From NCBI GenBank assembly GCA_900239685.1, contig OENT01000385.1:1-64000 (forward strand): a stretch of 64,000 nucleotides of DNA, in the 5' to 3' direction. The position numbers were made by a program, and so were the translations under genes. The notes under the pieces were generated by a model that had not been told where the DNA came from, searched no databases, and saw nothing but the letters and a program-made list of their open reading frames with translations. This stretch comes from Rotaria macrura. Its lineage: Eukaryota; Rotifera; Eurotatoria; Philodinida; Philodinidae. Below are positions 49,374-61,000 of this stretch, piece after piece. Positions within the stretch are counted from its first letter, which is position 1. The number at the start of each line of letters is the position of its first letter.

Positions 49374-52300
49374 CTATTTAAGTTTGCTAACTGCTAAACG
49401 ATAATATCGACCACCGAGAACAAGTAATTCTTGATGAGTACCACTTTCAACTATGACTCCATTATGTAAAACACAAATCATATCCGCATTTTGAATTGTT
49501 GATAAACGATGTGCTATAGTAATTGATGTTCGATTTTGTTGAGCACGATCTAATGCTTCTTGTACGACTTTTTCCTTTTCACTATCCAGTGCACTTGTTG
49601 CTAATACAAGAGATAGATAAAAAAAACATAATCATTTTTCTCAGTTGTCATATTACCTTCATCGAATAATAATATCTTTGGATTTCGAATTAATGCACGA
49701 GCAATAGCTAAATAAAACCATACAAACGAATTAGTTATATGCAAGATCTCATCCTACCAATTCGTTGTTTTTCTCCGCCTGATAATTGAGTTCCTTTTGA
49801 ACCACAATTTGTTTCATAGCCCTGAAAAAGAAAACACTCTCTTGCTTTTTCTCTCTCTCTCTCGAGAAAGAATTCTTTTAATATGAACTTGCTTCTGGAA
49901 GTTTTTGAATAAAATCATGTATATTAGCATTTTTAGCTGCTTCGATAATTTCATTCATAGGAATATCATGTCGATTATTATCACCGTAGGCAATATTTTC
50001 TCTTATCGACATATCGAATAGAACAGGTTCTTGTGAAACAATACCAACTAAAACATATGAATTTTTGAATAGAACAATAAAGAAGAATGACCCAATGAAT
50101 TATTTACTCTGTGATCGATACCACTGAAGATTAAGATTTCGAATGTCTTTCCCATCAACTAACTACAAAGAAGATTACTTTTTGAGACAGAGAGAAAAAT
50201 GAATATAAGCTAACCAATCGGCCAACATTAATGTCATAGAAACGTTCGATTAATTGAACAGTTGTTGACTTTCCACAACCCGACGTACCTACACATATGG
50301 CAAATCAATGTACATATATATTAAATGTGAACACCATGATACTTACCAACGAGTGCAACTTGTTGACCTAGAAAAAGACAAATGACTGCGAATGCATAAA
50401 TAAAACCGATGAAATATTACCAGCTCGAATTTTCAAATTGAAATTTTTAAGAACGACTGCTTCGGTTCGACTCGGATAGATGAAATGAACGCCATCGAAT
50501 TCTAATTCTCCACTAAAGTTAGGCTAAAAATAAAATAATAATAATAGGAAAAGACGAGTGATATCAACGAATATTGACTAACAATTCTATCTCCATCATG
50601 TGAACCACTATCAATAGTTGGTTTCCGATTTAATAATGCTAAAATTTTCTTCGCCGCATTCACAGCCTTCGAATAATCCGGAGCCCTATGATATTGATAA
50701 GAAGTATATGATTTTTCTTGAAAAATTTTCAGAAATTTACAAAGAAGCCGTTTGTCCAACACTTTGCGCACCGAATACAATACAGTTGAAACATCTAGAC
50801 AATAATTTGGCATTATCTTATTTCGAAGAGTTTCATGCTTACAATAAAAGAGCTTCGAATGTGATTGAATTTTGTGAAACTAAGTAAGCACCTAATTTGA
50901 ACAATGATGCTAAACTGAAAAACATCACCGAACTCGTTAATGCAAAGAATATACCAAAGAGATGAGCTCGTTTTATTGATGATCTATGATATGAAAAAGG
51001 TCGATTAGAATTCAAAGTTGGCTTAATAAAAATAAATATAAAACTCAATACCGATATGGTACTTCAAGATAGAAACAATATTGTTCATAGAAATAATCTT
51101 CTTTGGTTAATTGTACCACTGTTCGAATATTTTGTATAGATTCTATTGCTACCTGCAGACAAACATAAAAATGAAATCACGATATGGCATGATCAATCGT
51201 ATCAACAAACTTTTCCACAGTTTTCAAATGATTTTTTATCTTTACTAGCAAAGCCAGTCATCAAATAATTTTGTAAAAATCCTCCGATAACCATGAATGG
51301 AACAAAAGCAAGAATAAGCAATGTTAATTGCCATGAAAATACAAAACTGATTAAAATACCAACGCCAAGTGAAGCTAAATTTTGTAGAATTAATCCAATA
51401 CGAACACCAGTTGCACCTTGTACGGCCGATGCTTCAGTTGCTAAACGTGTACATAATGCTCCTGTATTGTTATCTGAATTGTCAAAGTAAGCAATTTCTT
51501 GACGTAGGAGAGCATGAAACGTTTTAGAACGTAATCTTTTCGTCAGAGCTTCACCTGAACAAGCAAATAAAAAGCCCTAGAAAAATAGAACAAATAAGAT
51601 TTCAAAGCGTCTAAATTTACAGAGAATATTGTCGATGATATACGAACGAGGTGAACACAGAAGACGATAAGTTAAATTTTTTTCATTAGAATGCATTCAT
51701 TTTTCCATAAAAGAACGCAAATAACTCACAAGGAAATCATAACGATGCATAAAGTAACCAATGCTCTCTCTCTCTAATCATGTAGAAATGAAAAGCTTCT
51801 GAAGTCATTTCAAGATCAGGAAAACAAAAAAAAAACATGATTAAAAATAAATGAATCATACTGAATGTGTTCACAACAGTAATATATAGTTAATTCAATA
51901 TTGACGAGAGAAAGAACGTTTTTCCGTGAGATTATTATGAAAAGCTGAAAATAAAAATAATGATCTCTATAACTATAAAGAGAGATGCATGCGAGCTCAA
52001 AAGTCATACTTTAAAAATTTTGAATTAAAACCAACATTCACTTGTAATACTTGGCTTTTACAATATTTACATTCTATAACAAGATAGTGTGTCATCAATC
52101 TTAACTTTGGTTAACAATTGTCAAGTCAACAACTAAAGACTTTCAGGTTCGCAAATCTCGCCTCTGGTATTAAACAAATCAGTTGATTTAACAAGTTCAA
52201 TGAGATCGAATCGAACTGAATCATTTGCGATTTTATTTGAAATTCTAGAAATCGAAGATCCTACTTGAAGAAACATTGTAACTAACATTAAAATACCGAA

Positions 52301-55300
52301 GCCAATAAATAGAAGTATATAGAGTAGAACTCGATTTTTTTGAACTTCTTTATCACATTCTTGAAAAACCTATTTTGTTTTCAATAAAAATCATTGTTAT
52401 ATTAGGAAAATTTCAAACGAACAAAAAAATACTTACAGCTGTTAGCTTACTGAGAACAATTCCAAAGGCTGGTTGAATACCACCATTACAAAGACATGAA
52501 ATACATCCTATTAGTATTAATCCCCATTCTGGTCTGTTCATTTTTAACATTTTTAACGTAGGACTTGATATTTTCTCCTTTTCGAATAACAATAATTCTT
52601 ATTTCAATTTTTTTCTTTTCTCATCTTTCTTACTTCATTATTTTTCTCAGTTAAATGTTCTTCTGTTGTCGAATTCTTTCTTTGACCGTTTAATGCATTC
52701 CTAATGGATGATGTTAAACTAACGATAGTTGAAGCACGTCGTCTTGTAAATTCTAATTTAATTTCTTCAGGTTGATGAGCTACAATCGATGTAGTGTATT
52801 CACGTTGATCTAAAGCTAATTGTTCTTCTTCTTCAGCTCTACGCAAATTTTGTTGTTCAACAAGACCAAAATAAGTTCCTCGAGCATGCATCAACGATTC
52901 ATGATCACCTTCTTCAACGACGTTACCATCTTGCATGACGATAATTTTATCAGCATTTCGTATTGTTGATAAGCGATGTGCAATTACTAATGTTGTACGA
53001 CCTAATACAAATTAATCATAATATTCTGTATATCATACAAGTCAAATTTTGAAGAAACCTTGAGCCGCACGATCCAATGCTTCTTGAACTACATTTTCAC
53101 TTTCATTGTCAAGTGCACTAGTTGCTATTATGATTATTATAATTTTAGAACTATAGGATGTATTTATGATAAAGCAAACGACGTTTACCTTCATCCAAGA
53201 GTAAAATTTTTGGATCTCGAATCAATGCCCGAGCAATAGCTATGATGTAAAGTTCATTCAAGCAAAACACCGATTGAACACATTCATCTATTTTACAATG
53301 AAAAATTTACCGATTCTTTGTTTTTGTCCACCTGAGAGTGTGGCACCACGTTCGCCAACTTGCGTTTCATATTTCTAAAAATTCAAAATGGAAAAAAACC
53401 AGAAAACAATAAGAATGCTATTGGCCTATGTCACTTACATCGGGCAATGCCATTATAAAACTATGTGCATTGGCCATTTTCGCTGCTTCATGAATTTCTG
53501 CGTCAGTGGCTGTGTCTCTTCCAAATAAGATATTTTCTCGAATAGTTGCTTGAAATAAAATAGGTTCTTGACTAACAACACCAATACGTTGTCTTAACCA
53601 TTTTAAATTATATTCCGATACTTGATGATTATCGATAGAGACTGAGCCTGAATTCGGATCATAGAATCGTTGTAACAATTGCACACATGTTGACTTTCCA
53701 GAACCCGACGATCCAACAAGAGCAATTGTTTGACCACGTTGAACATCAAATGAAATACCTCGAAGAATTTTAACAGTTGGTCGTGTCGGATAAGTAAAAT
53801 GAACATTTGAAAAACGAATGTCACCAATTAGATCATCTTTTTTTAGACCTGTCGTCGTGTCACTATGAATTTTAGATGGCTATAAAATAATTCAATCAAA
53901 CATCTTGTCATGTTATTTATCTCGAAGTCATAGTAAATCATTTATTTACATCATCGATCGCTTTCCATATGATGTAAGCAGCAGCTCGAGCTTGAGCCAA
54001 CGCTTGAAAGTGTGGACTAGCTTGACCCAAATTGAATACAGCAATAATAATTGAAAAGAATACCTGAAAACCAACAATATAATCAAATCGAACTAAGTTT
54101 TACTAGTAATATGTATATCTTTATATATTCTATTTAGATGAAGCAAAAATAAAACAACTCATGATAGATCAATATAGTATAAAAATTTTCAAAACAAAAC
54201 CAAATAAATTTACAATTTCTATCATGAGCAAAGATAGTGTTCTCGTATAAAACGTCGTCAAAACAATAGATATTCATCAGTGATTTATGATCATGTTAAC
54301 AGAAAACGACGCTCTAATTATCTCTGACAAAGTATTCGTTCAAAAATCAATAAGAAAGATTAGATGCATGAATTCCTATTGTTGAAAAAGTCTTCTAATT
54401 CTCAATACATTGTAAAACATTTTAGCCGAATCAGATACTTTTCTCTGATCATATTCAATGCACAAGATAGATGTGAATTTCATGAATGTTTTTTTTTCGC
54501 AGACATATGAGTGATTTCAGTTTCTTTCTTCAACAATTCATATGTGTGGAGATAGAGAGAAAAAAGCGTCTAATTTAAATGAACCTCTCTTCGTTGATGA
54601 ACATTCAAAATCGTTTCCGTCTATATTCATTCAACTTACAATGATAACATTACCAATATTGAATCCTTCGTCTCGAATCAATTTAGCTCCATACCAAAAT
54701 CCTAATATCAAGATAAACATTACATTCATAATAAGTTCGTCACTCATCTAGACATAATACCTAATGCATATGCACAATAGATAAGAAACCATACCGTGCC
54801 CATAGTAAAACCATTGATGGCACCTTTCTTTATTCCATTTCTTTTAGCTACACCGAGATGTTTCTCGTATCTAGTATAAAAAAACAAATTGATTTGAATA
54901 GAAGAAATTAATGAAGTAAAACCTTTTCTCTTCACGTTCTTGTCCATTATAACTGAAAACAGTACGAATCGAACTGAATACTTCTTCAGCAATGTCTCCC
55001 GCTTTGCCATAAGCTTTTAACTCCATAGCAGTCAAACTGGATGCAAGCTACCGATTCATATCACAATGAGATCTAGTTTCAAGTTCTATTTACAATTATC
55101 AATAACTCACTCTTGCAAAAAACACGGCCGAAGCAAACAGTAATGGAGATATGGATAATATAACCAATGTTAATTTCCATCCCTTGGCAAAACCTATACA
55201 ATTAATACAAGAAAATAAATATGAAAACCTCTGACTTAAGTCCGAGAGTTATGTGCACTTCAAAAAGTGAATGAGACAAATCAGTCATTCTAGAATGTGT

Positions 55301-56750
55301 GCACTGATAAACCTTTTTGGGAAACTCCAAAACTAGAGGTCATCTGAGACATATCTAGGCATTTGGTTTTCGGGCATTTTCAGGGGATGTTTTGTTAGAA
55401 AACTACGATTTGGTTCAAAACTAATATCAGATTCGGAATCAACGTTGAAGACTGAATCGAATTATAAACGTTGTGGATAATTCTGAGAAAAAAAATTTTG
55501 TGTCTGAAAAAATACCTGTACACTCAGTCAGGAATTGTTTGGTCAATAATGACAATTTTTTCGATAACTCAGCCATTTCTTGCCGGATCCTTCTCATCTT
55601 CGAACTCGACTGAGATATTGATGAGACAATTCTGTGCACAAAATCTCAGCTCAATCAAAATGTATTTGTAAAGAGTTATCGTGTAAACGAACGACTGGCC
55701 GGACACACTAATCGATTTTTACAGTGTACTCACTTTTTTGAGTACACAAAAAGAAAGAAAGAATCGATTTTTATTCATCTACAAGTTCCAAAAATATAAT
55801 TATATATCGATCAACTTACCAAGTATAATGCCAGTAAAAAAAGCAGATATAAATTGTGATGTTGAACCGAGTTTATCTCCAATAGCATCATGAATTTTAT
55901 TGACATCATCTGTCAATTTCGTATTAACTTCACCAGCTTTATGCATATCAAAATAATAGATTTCTTTACGAAGAATCGATTGAAATAATTTTTTTCTTAT
56001 AGATTTTGTTTGTCTTTCAGCTGTGATACTCCAAAATACTACTTGAATATAACTGACTACAATGCTAATACAACCGATAGCAACTAAATAAAGTACTTGG
56101 TTTTGTATTTGACTTTGAAAATCAAAACTGGTCATATTAAAATTACAAACACTAAGTAATAAAAATTAAAATAATCATCATGCTTAATCTAGTTAATGTT
56201 TTTATACTTACGATATTGATGAGAAAAAATTTGATGCTGTCAATACATAATCTGATGGACAAGATTCAATAGCAAGAGCTGTTAAATTCAACTGACACAA
56301 ATCAGTAGCTCGATTAGTGAATGAATTAAGAAGATTTCCAAATATAAGAACCATAATCGGTAGAAGGACACCATTACCTAGACCACCTGCAGTACCAACT
56401 AACATATAGATTATATCTAGTGCTGTAGCATATCGAAACTGGAATAGATGTATTACAGTTCGTTTTCAACAAAGAATTATCATCACTTACTAAACTTGCA
56501 ATGCTAACAGTATCAGAGGACTTTTTGTGTTTTCTTTCGGTAGGAAGACTTTCAACGGATTGTGGATCGTTGCAGTTTTCTTTCATAGGCGAAGTAATGG
56601 CACTATATTCAAGTACAAATATATATATATATTTGTGTGTGTGAAATAATTATTTATCAAATACTTGTTATCTGTCGTTCCATTGTAATGTATATCAATG
56701 AATTCTTCGTTTTTGTTTGATAACTTGACGCTTTGAATGTCACTCATCAT
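49374..56750 (-). CDS. ABCB: ABC transporter B family, full P-glycoprotein-type exporter
   Basis: A many-exon gene coding for two membrane-domain/nucleotide-binding-domain halves, close to the 1,280 residues of human ABCB1 (exact length not counted). The start is [10 protein letters not shown] (ATG at 56750), spliced to [16 protein letters not shown]1 begins at about 56.4 kb ([20 protein letters not shown]). NBD1 has Walker [10 protein letters not shown] (53.7 kb), Q-loop VSQEP, signature LSGGQKQR, Walker B ILLLDEATSALD and H-loop AHRLST. The linker is charged and contains TRRRAST, a PKA-type site, like the phosphorylated linker of P-glycoprotein. TMD2 runs from 52.6 to 50.7 kb. NBD2 has GTSGCGKST and LSGGEKQR, ending [13 protein letters not shown] at 49374. 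All catalytic motifs are present in both halves, so an active ATP-driven exporter of lipids or xenobiotics is likely. Larger introns lie near 51.6-52.3, 54.1-54.6 and 55.2-55.8 kb. Confidence 0.93.
55200..55800. other. ABCB intron containing a possible transposon remnant
   Basis: This intron of about 600 bp is richer in GC and less simple than its neighbours. It ends near AATCGATTTTTACAGTG and a perfect hairpin, GTGTACTCA (55724-55732) with TGAGTACAC (55739-55747). TTTTTACAGTG also bounds the repeat at the left edge of the window (about 169-179). I suspect a decayed DNA-transposon insertion but could not define both ends. Confidence 0.3.
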
Positions 56751-58040
56751 ATAACCTGTGATCGGTGCAAGCACTGAAAATGAAATGTTCTGAAGTGTCT
56801 TCCGTATTTTTTGTTTTTTTGTTCTTTTTTTTTCTCGTTCTCAGGCATGTTTCAACGTCAATATTCTACACCTTTTTTTTTTCTACTATTCGAATGTAAA
56901 AGAAAGTGCACGTTATTGTAATGTTTGCATTAAAGGTACAGTTCAAAAGAGTATATACTCCAAAACAAGGACTAGTACGCCCTACAGTTAAATAAAGATC
57001 ATATTAGTTTCTTCAACTGAATTAAACAGACTTGATGCTTGTAAAATGTTAATCAATATGTTTAAGTATTCGTTATGCATGTACTGAAATTTTATCTGTC
57101 TCGATTCGAAACAATAGGAATCGATATACAATTTATACTGATTTCAATCACAGTTTGTCACTGATTAATATACGACGAAAAGTACATTTTACATAAAGGA
57201 AGTACGAGTGTATGATTGCATAAGATTTGAGTATTATGCTGGTCGTTTGTAAATACATAAAACATTCAAATTTCAGTGCAATGAAAAAACTATTCAATCT
57301 GAATGACTGTCTGGTGTTTTTTTGTTTGTTTGTTTGTCCTTCAAGAATAGAATTCTTTGAAAATAAAATATCACGTAACAGTATATGAATCATTAGTAAA
57401 AGAAGAATTGCCATAATCAGAATATTATTCGTTTCAGGGTAAATAAATACTTGAACAAAGTCAATAAAGGAGAAGAACGACATTTTTTCGTCAACTATTT
57501 GAAATCGAGAAGAAGAAAAAAACAGAATCGAACTAAATTATCATGACAAGTCATTTTCATTTTTTTTTTCATGTTATAAAACTGTCGAGATCTTTTTATT
57601 TCGGAATCATAAACGAGTCCATTTTCATCGTGTGGTAATCACTTGGAAAAAAAAACAATCCGAGACAATATCGTCTACATATAGTGTAGGAAAAAAAATA
57701 CATTACAAAGCAACCGAAAACAGTATAGTAGATTGAACAGCTGAACTGATAATAAAATTTCACATCGTATGAAAGAAATCATATCAGCTGTATTTAGGAT
57801 CACTAGAGAAATTAAGTAATTCATTAGAGATGATTTATTCTCAAATTTAGTTGTCGATGAATACGACAAGAGAAGAGTCTCATAAATTTGTTTAAAAAAC
57901 AAAAGACAAGCAACGAAATAGACAACAAATACATCGGTCGATATAGTACAAGAAATTTTAAAAAAAAAATGCAAACAACATCAACATCTCGACTTTGAAA
58001 AGCTCTGAGATTCGATAAAAACAAGAAACAGGAAAAACAA
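56751..58040. other. Intergenic spacer between ROR 3' end and ABCB 5' end
   Basis: AT-rich sequence with poly-T runs. It should contain the ABCB promoter and 5' UTR exon, for which an acceptor-like CAG lies just before the ATG. A hydrophobic open frame of 111 codons at 57148-57483 (minus) is not convincing. Confidence 0.4.
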
Positions 58041-61000
58041 TTAGACTTCAAACTGAATATTATCCCTGTCAAGAAGTATTGGTTGTGGAATATTTCGTCC
58101 GCTCGCCGACAATACATCATTACGCATAAACGATGATATTGGTGGTGGTGACTTAAATGTTCGATACTTTGGTGTTTGCAAGTCACATTGATTTCCGATA
58201 GGTTGTACATCAATCAGTGATGATGATGTTGTCGATGATAATGTTCCTGATTTTTCTTCGAGTTGCCGAAATCTTTTCATAAGTTCAGTAAATGTTGGTC
58301 GTTGTTCACTGAGTTCTTCCCAACATGAACACATCATCGTATAAATTCGTTTCGGACAATTCGTTGGACATGTTAATAGTTTTCTATCACGTATCATTTC
58401 AATTACTTCAGGATTTGTTCGACCATAGTATGGTTGTGTGCCATAGGAAAACATTTCCCACAGTAAAACACCAAACGACCATACATCTGACATTTCTGAA
58501 TATATGCCTGAGAGAAGTGATTCTATTGCCATCCATCGCACAGGTAATGAACGATTTGCTATTTTGTAATAATCTACATCGTATTTAGGACGATAACGTG
58601 CTATATTAGATATTTTAATATCCATATGTTCAGATATAAGAATATTTTTAGCTGATAAATCATTGTGAACAAAATTTTTTTCAGCTAAATAAATCATTCC
58701 GGATATGATTTGTATTGAAATGTAAAGAAAATCAGTTAAATCACGTTGTTGATGTAATGATATGGTAGTTGAACGTTGCAATAAATATTCATGTAAATCT
58801 CCATCATTTAAACGTTCATATATCATCAATGAAAGTGCATCTTGCGGTTGAATACAAATGCCAAGTAGGCAAGATATATTCCTATGATTGATATGACGAA
58901 AAACTAAATAATATATATATATATTATTCATTAAAATATAAAAGAAAATAATTTTTATTCTTCTATTACTTTCTATTTCACGTGTATATTCATCACGGTT
59001 TTGTTGTGTAGCACATTCAATTTGTAAAGTTTTTATTATACATTTATTTGAACTATCAATTAATTCTCCTTTATAAATTCGTCCATAATCACCTGATAAG
59101 AATTGATGAAAAAAAAAACAATGTTCCAAAAAAACAAAAACATTCCATGTTATATACAGTTACCTTCGCCAAGTTCTTGTAAAAATCTGATATTACTAAA
59201 TGAAATTTCGCAACATGAACTTTCTGATAATGGATGATGAATATTTGTTGGATGTTTTGTTTCAGAACTGAGTAGTGTTTGTCGAGTATATGGATTGGAA
59301 AAGTTTGTATTTGCAGATGATGATGATGATGCCATATGGCGTACATTGTGCTTATGCAAATTTGTTGTTATAGATGAGCGAAAGGGTGATGATGTAACTG
59401 TATTAATTAGATGTGAAGATTTTTTTACTGGTGTTGACGTTGATGAACACGTCGATAAGTGAGTATTGTTAATATGAGAACAACGAAATCGACAAGCAAG
59501 TATTATTATAAGACATATAACAGATAAAACAATAAGTGGAATAAGAATGCTTAATAGAACGGTTAGTGCTCTTTTCTGTGATGAAGATGAATGTTGAGTA
59601 GCTGAATGAATCTTAGACGTTAGAGAATCTAAATAGAAAGGAAAAAAAAAAAGAAAATTTTTCATATATATTGATGCACTATGACTATGAAACATTTGTC
59701 ATAGTTCTAGTTGTCATTAAATTTGTGTGCTGAGATGATTAACAATTATCATGTCGTGAAATAATTATGAATTTCTGATGAATATTAGAGTTGTGCTACG
59801 AAAAATATATTTCAAGTATTGAGCCCTGTTTTAATGCTTATGTATATTTAGTGTCTTTATTTTTAATATGTTATACATCTATTACTAATGAAAACTATTT
59901 GTTGCAATGTTAATGAGATTTTACACATGAATTGAATGGCAATGATCAATGAAATGTTGAAAACAATAGTTTTTTTTCTCATTGAATAACACTATGTGTG
60001 AAAATAAACATCTTAGAACAAGCAAACATTAGAATGACATGGAAAATTTATCATACATCTTAAATCTTTGTTCTTTAAAAAAAGGATAAGCTGGCATTTT
60101 AGGAGAAAGAAAAAAGAAACTTAATTTTAGATAAAACTGAACATCTCTTGAGATTTAATGTGAAATTTTCTATTCGAAATCATCAATTAACATTAACATT
60201 CGACTAAATTGAATTGAATATTAATCTTAGAAAAGTTCTTTTTATTGAAATCTACAAAATAATCTTTTCGTAGAATTATATTTTGCATATTGTAGTCGTC
60301 TTTACACTATTCACTCGAAAGATAAACTACTTATGATTTAACACTTACCTCTTGATAATAAATCTTACTTAGATTAATCATAGACGTGAAGAACACTAAA
60401 GCTATTGTCTTTTCTTTTTTTAATATCAAAAATTAATACGAAAGATAATATGTATTGATACAAAATACTTTCGTATAATCACTAATCTATATTCATGTAT
60501 TCCAAATTCGATCTTCAATGATTACTATTCATTACAAATATAACAGATTAGTCTATAGGCTAAAATTCACTTGAAATTTTACAACTTATATCAAACTTGA
60601 GTATGAACTAGTATCTCATCTAATAATCTTTTTACCATTTCTGTGAATTGATATCGTTTCATCAACATTAATACATGTTGAGTCATCACTTGTAGGTGGT
60701 AAACTATCACATGTTGGTATATTTGGTAAAATTGGAACTAAAAATAAATATGTATTATATGTATATATAATTTCTTTGTTTTCTATGAATGTAAAACTTA
60801 CAATTCCCTTCTGTTTGTGAATGATGATAATTAAATAAATTAGCACATGCTTTATTTTGAAAATAATGACATGAACGACGACATATAGAACGTACAGTTA
60901 AACCATCATCATCACATGTTTGATATGTAAATAAACAAATCATTGGTAATAATAATTTATGACATTCATCTGATAGAAATTTATTATTGGTAAAATATTT

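Noticed and set aside
52150-52280. Open continuation of the ABCB TMD2 exon ([16 protein letters not shown]...)
   Set aside because: A donor GTAGGATC follows MFLQ, and the exon at 51.58 kb ([15 protein letters not shown]) continues the family sequence; the continuation is intron.
57148-57483. Minus-strand hydrophobic open frame of 111 codons
   Set aside because: It has AT-biased hydrophobic composition, no recognisable family and no supporting splice or context signals; probably chance.
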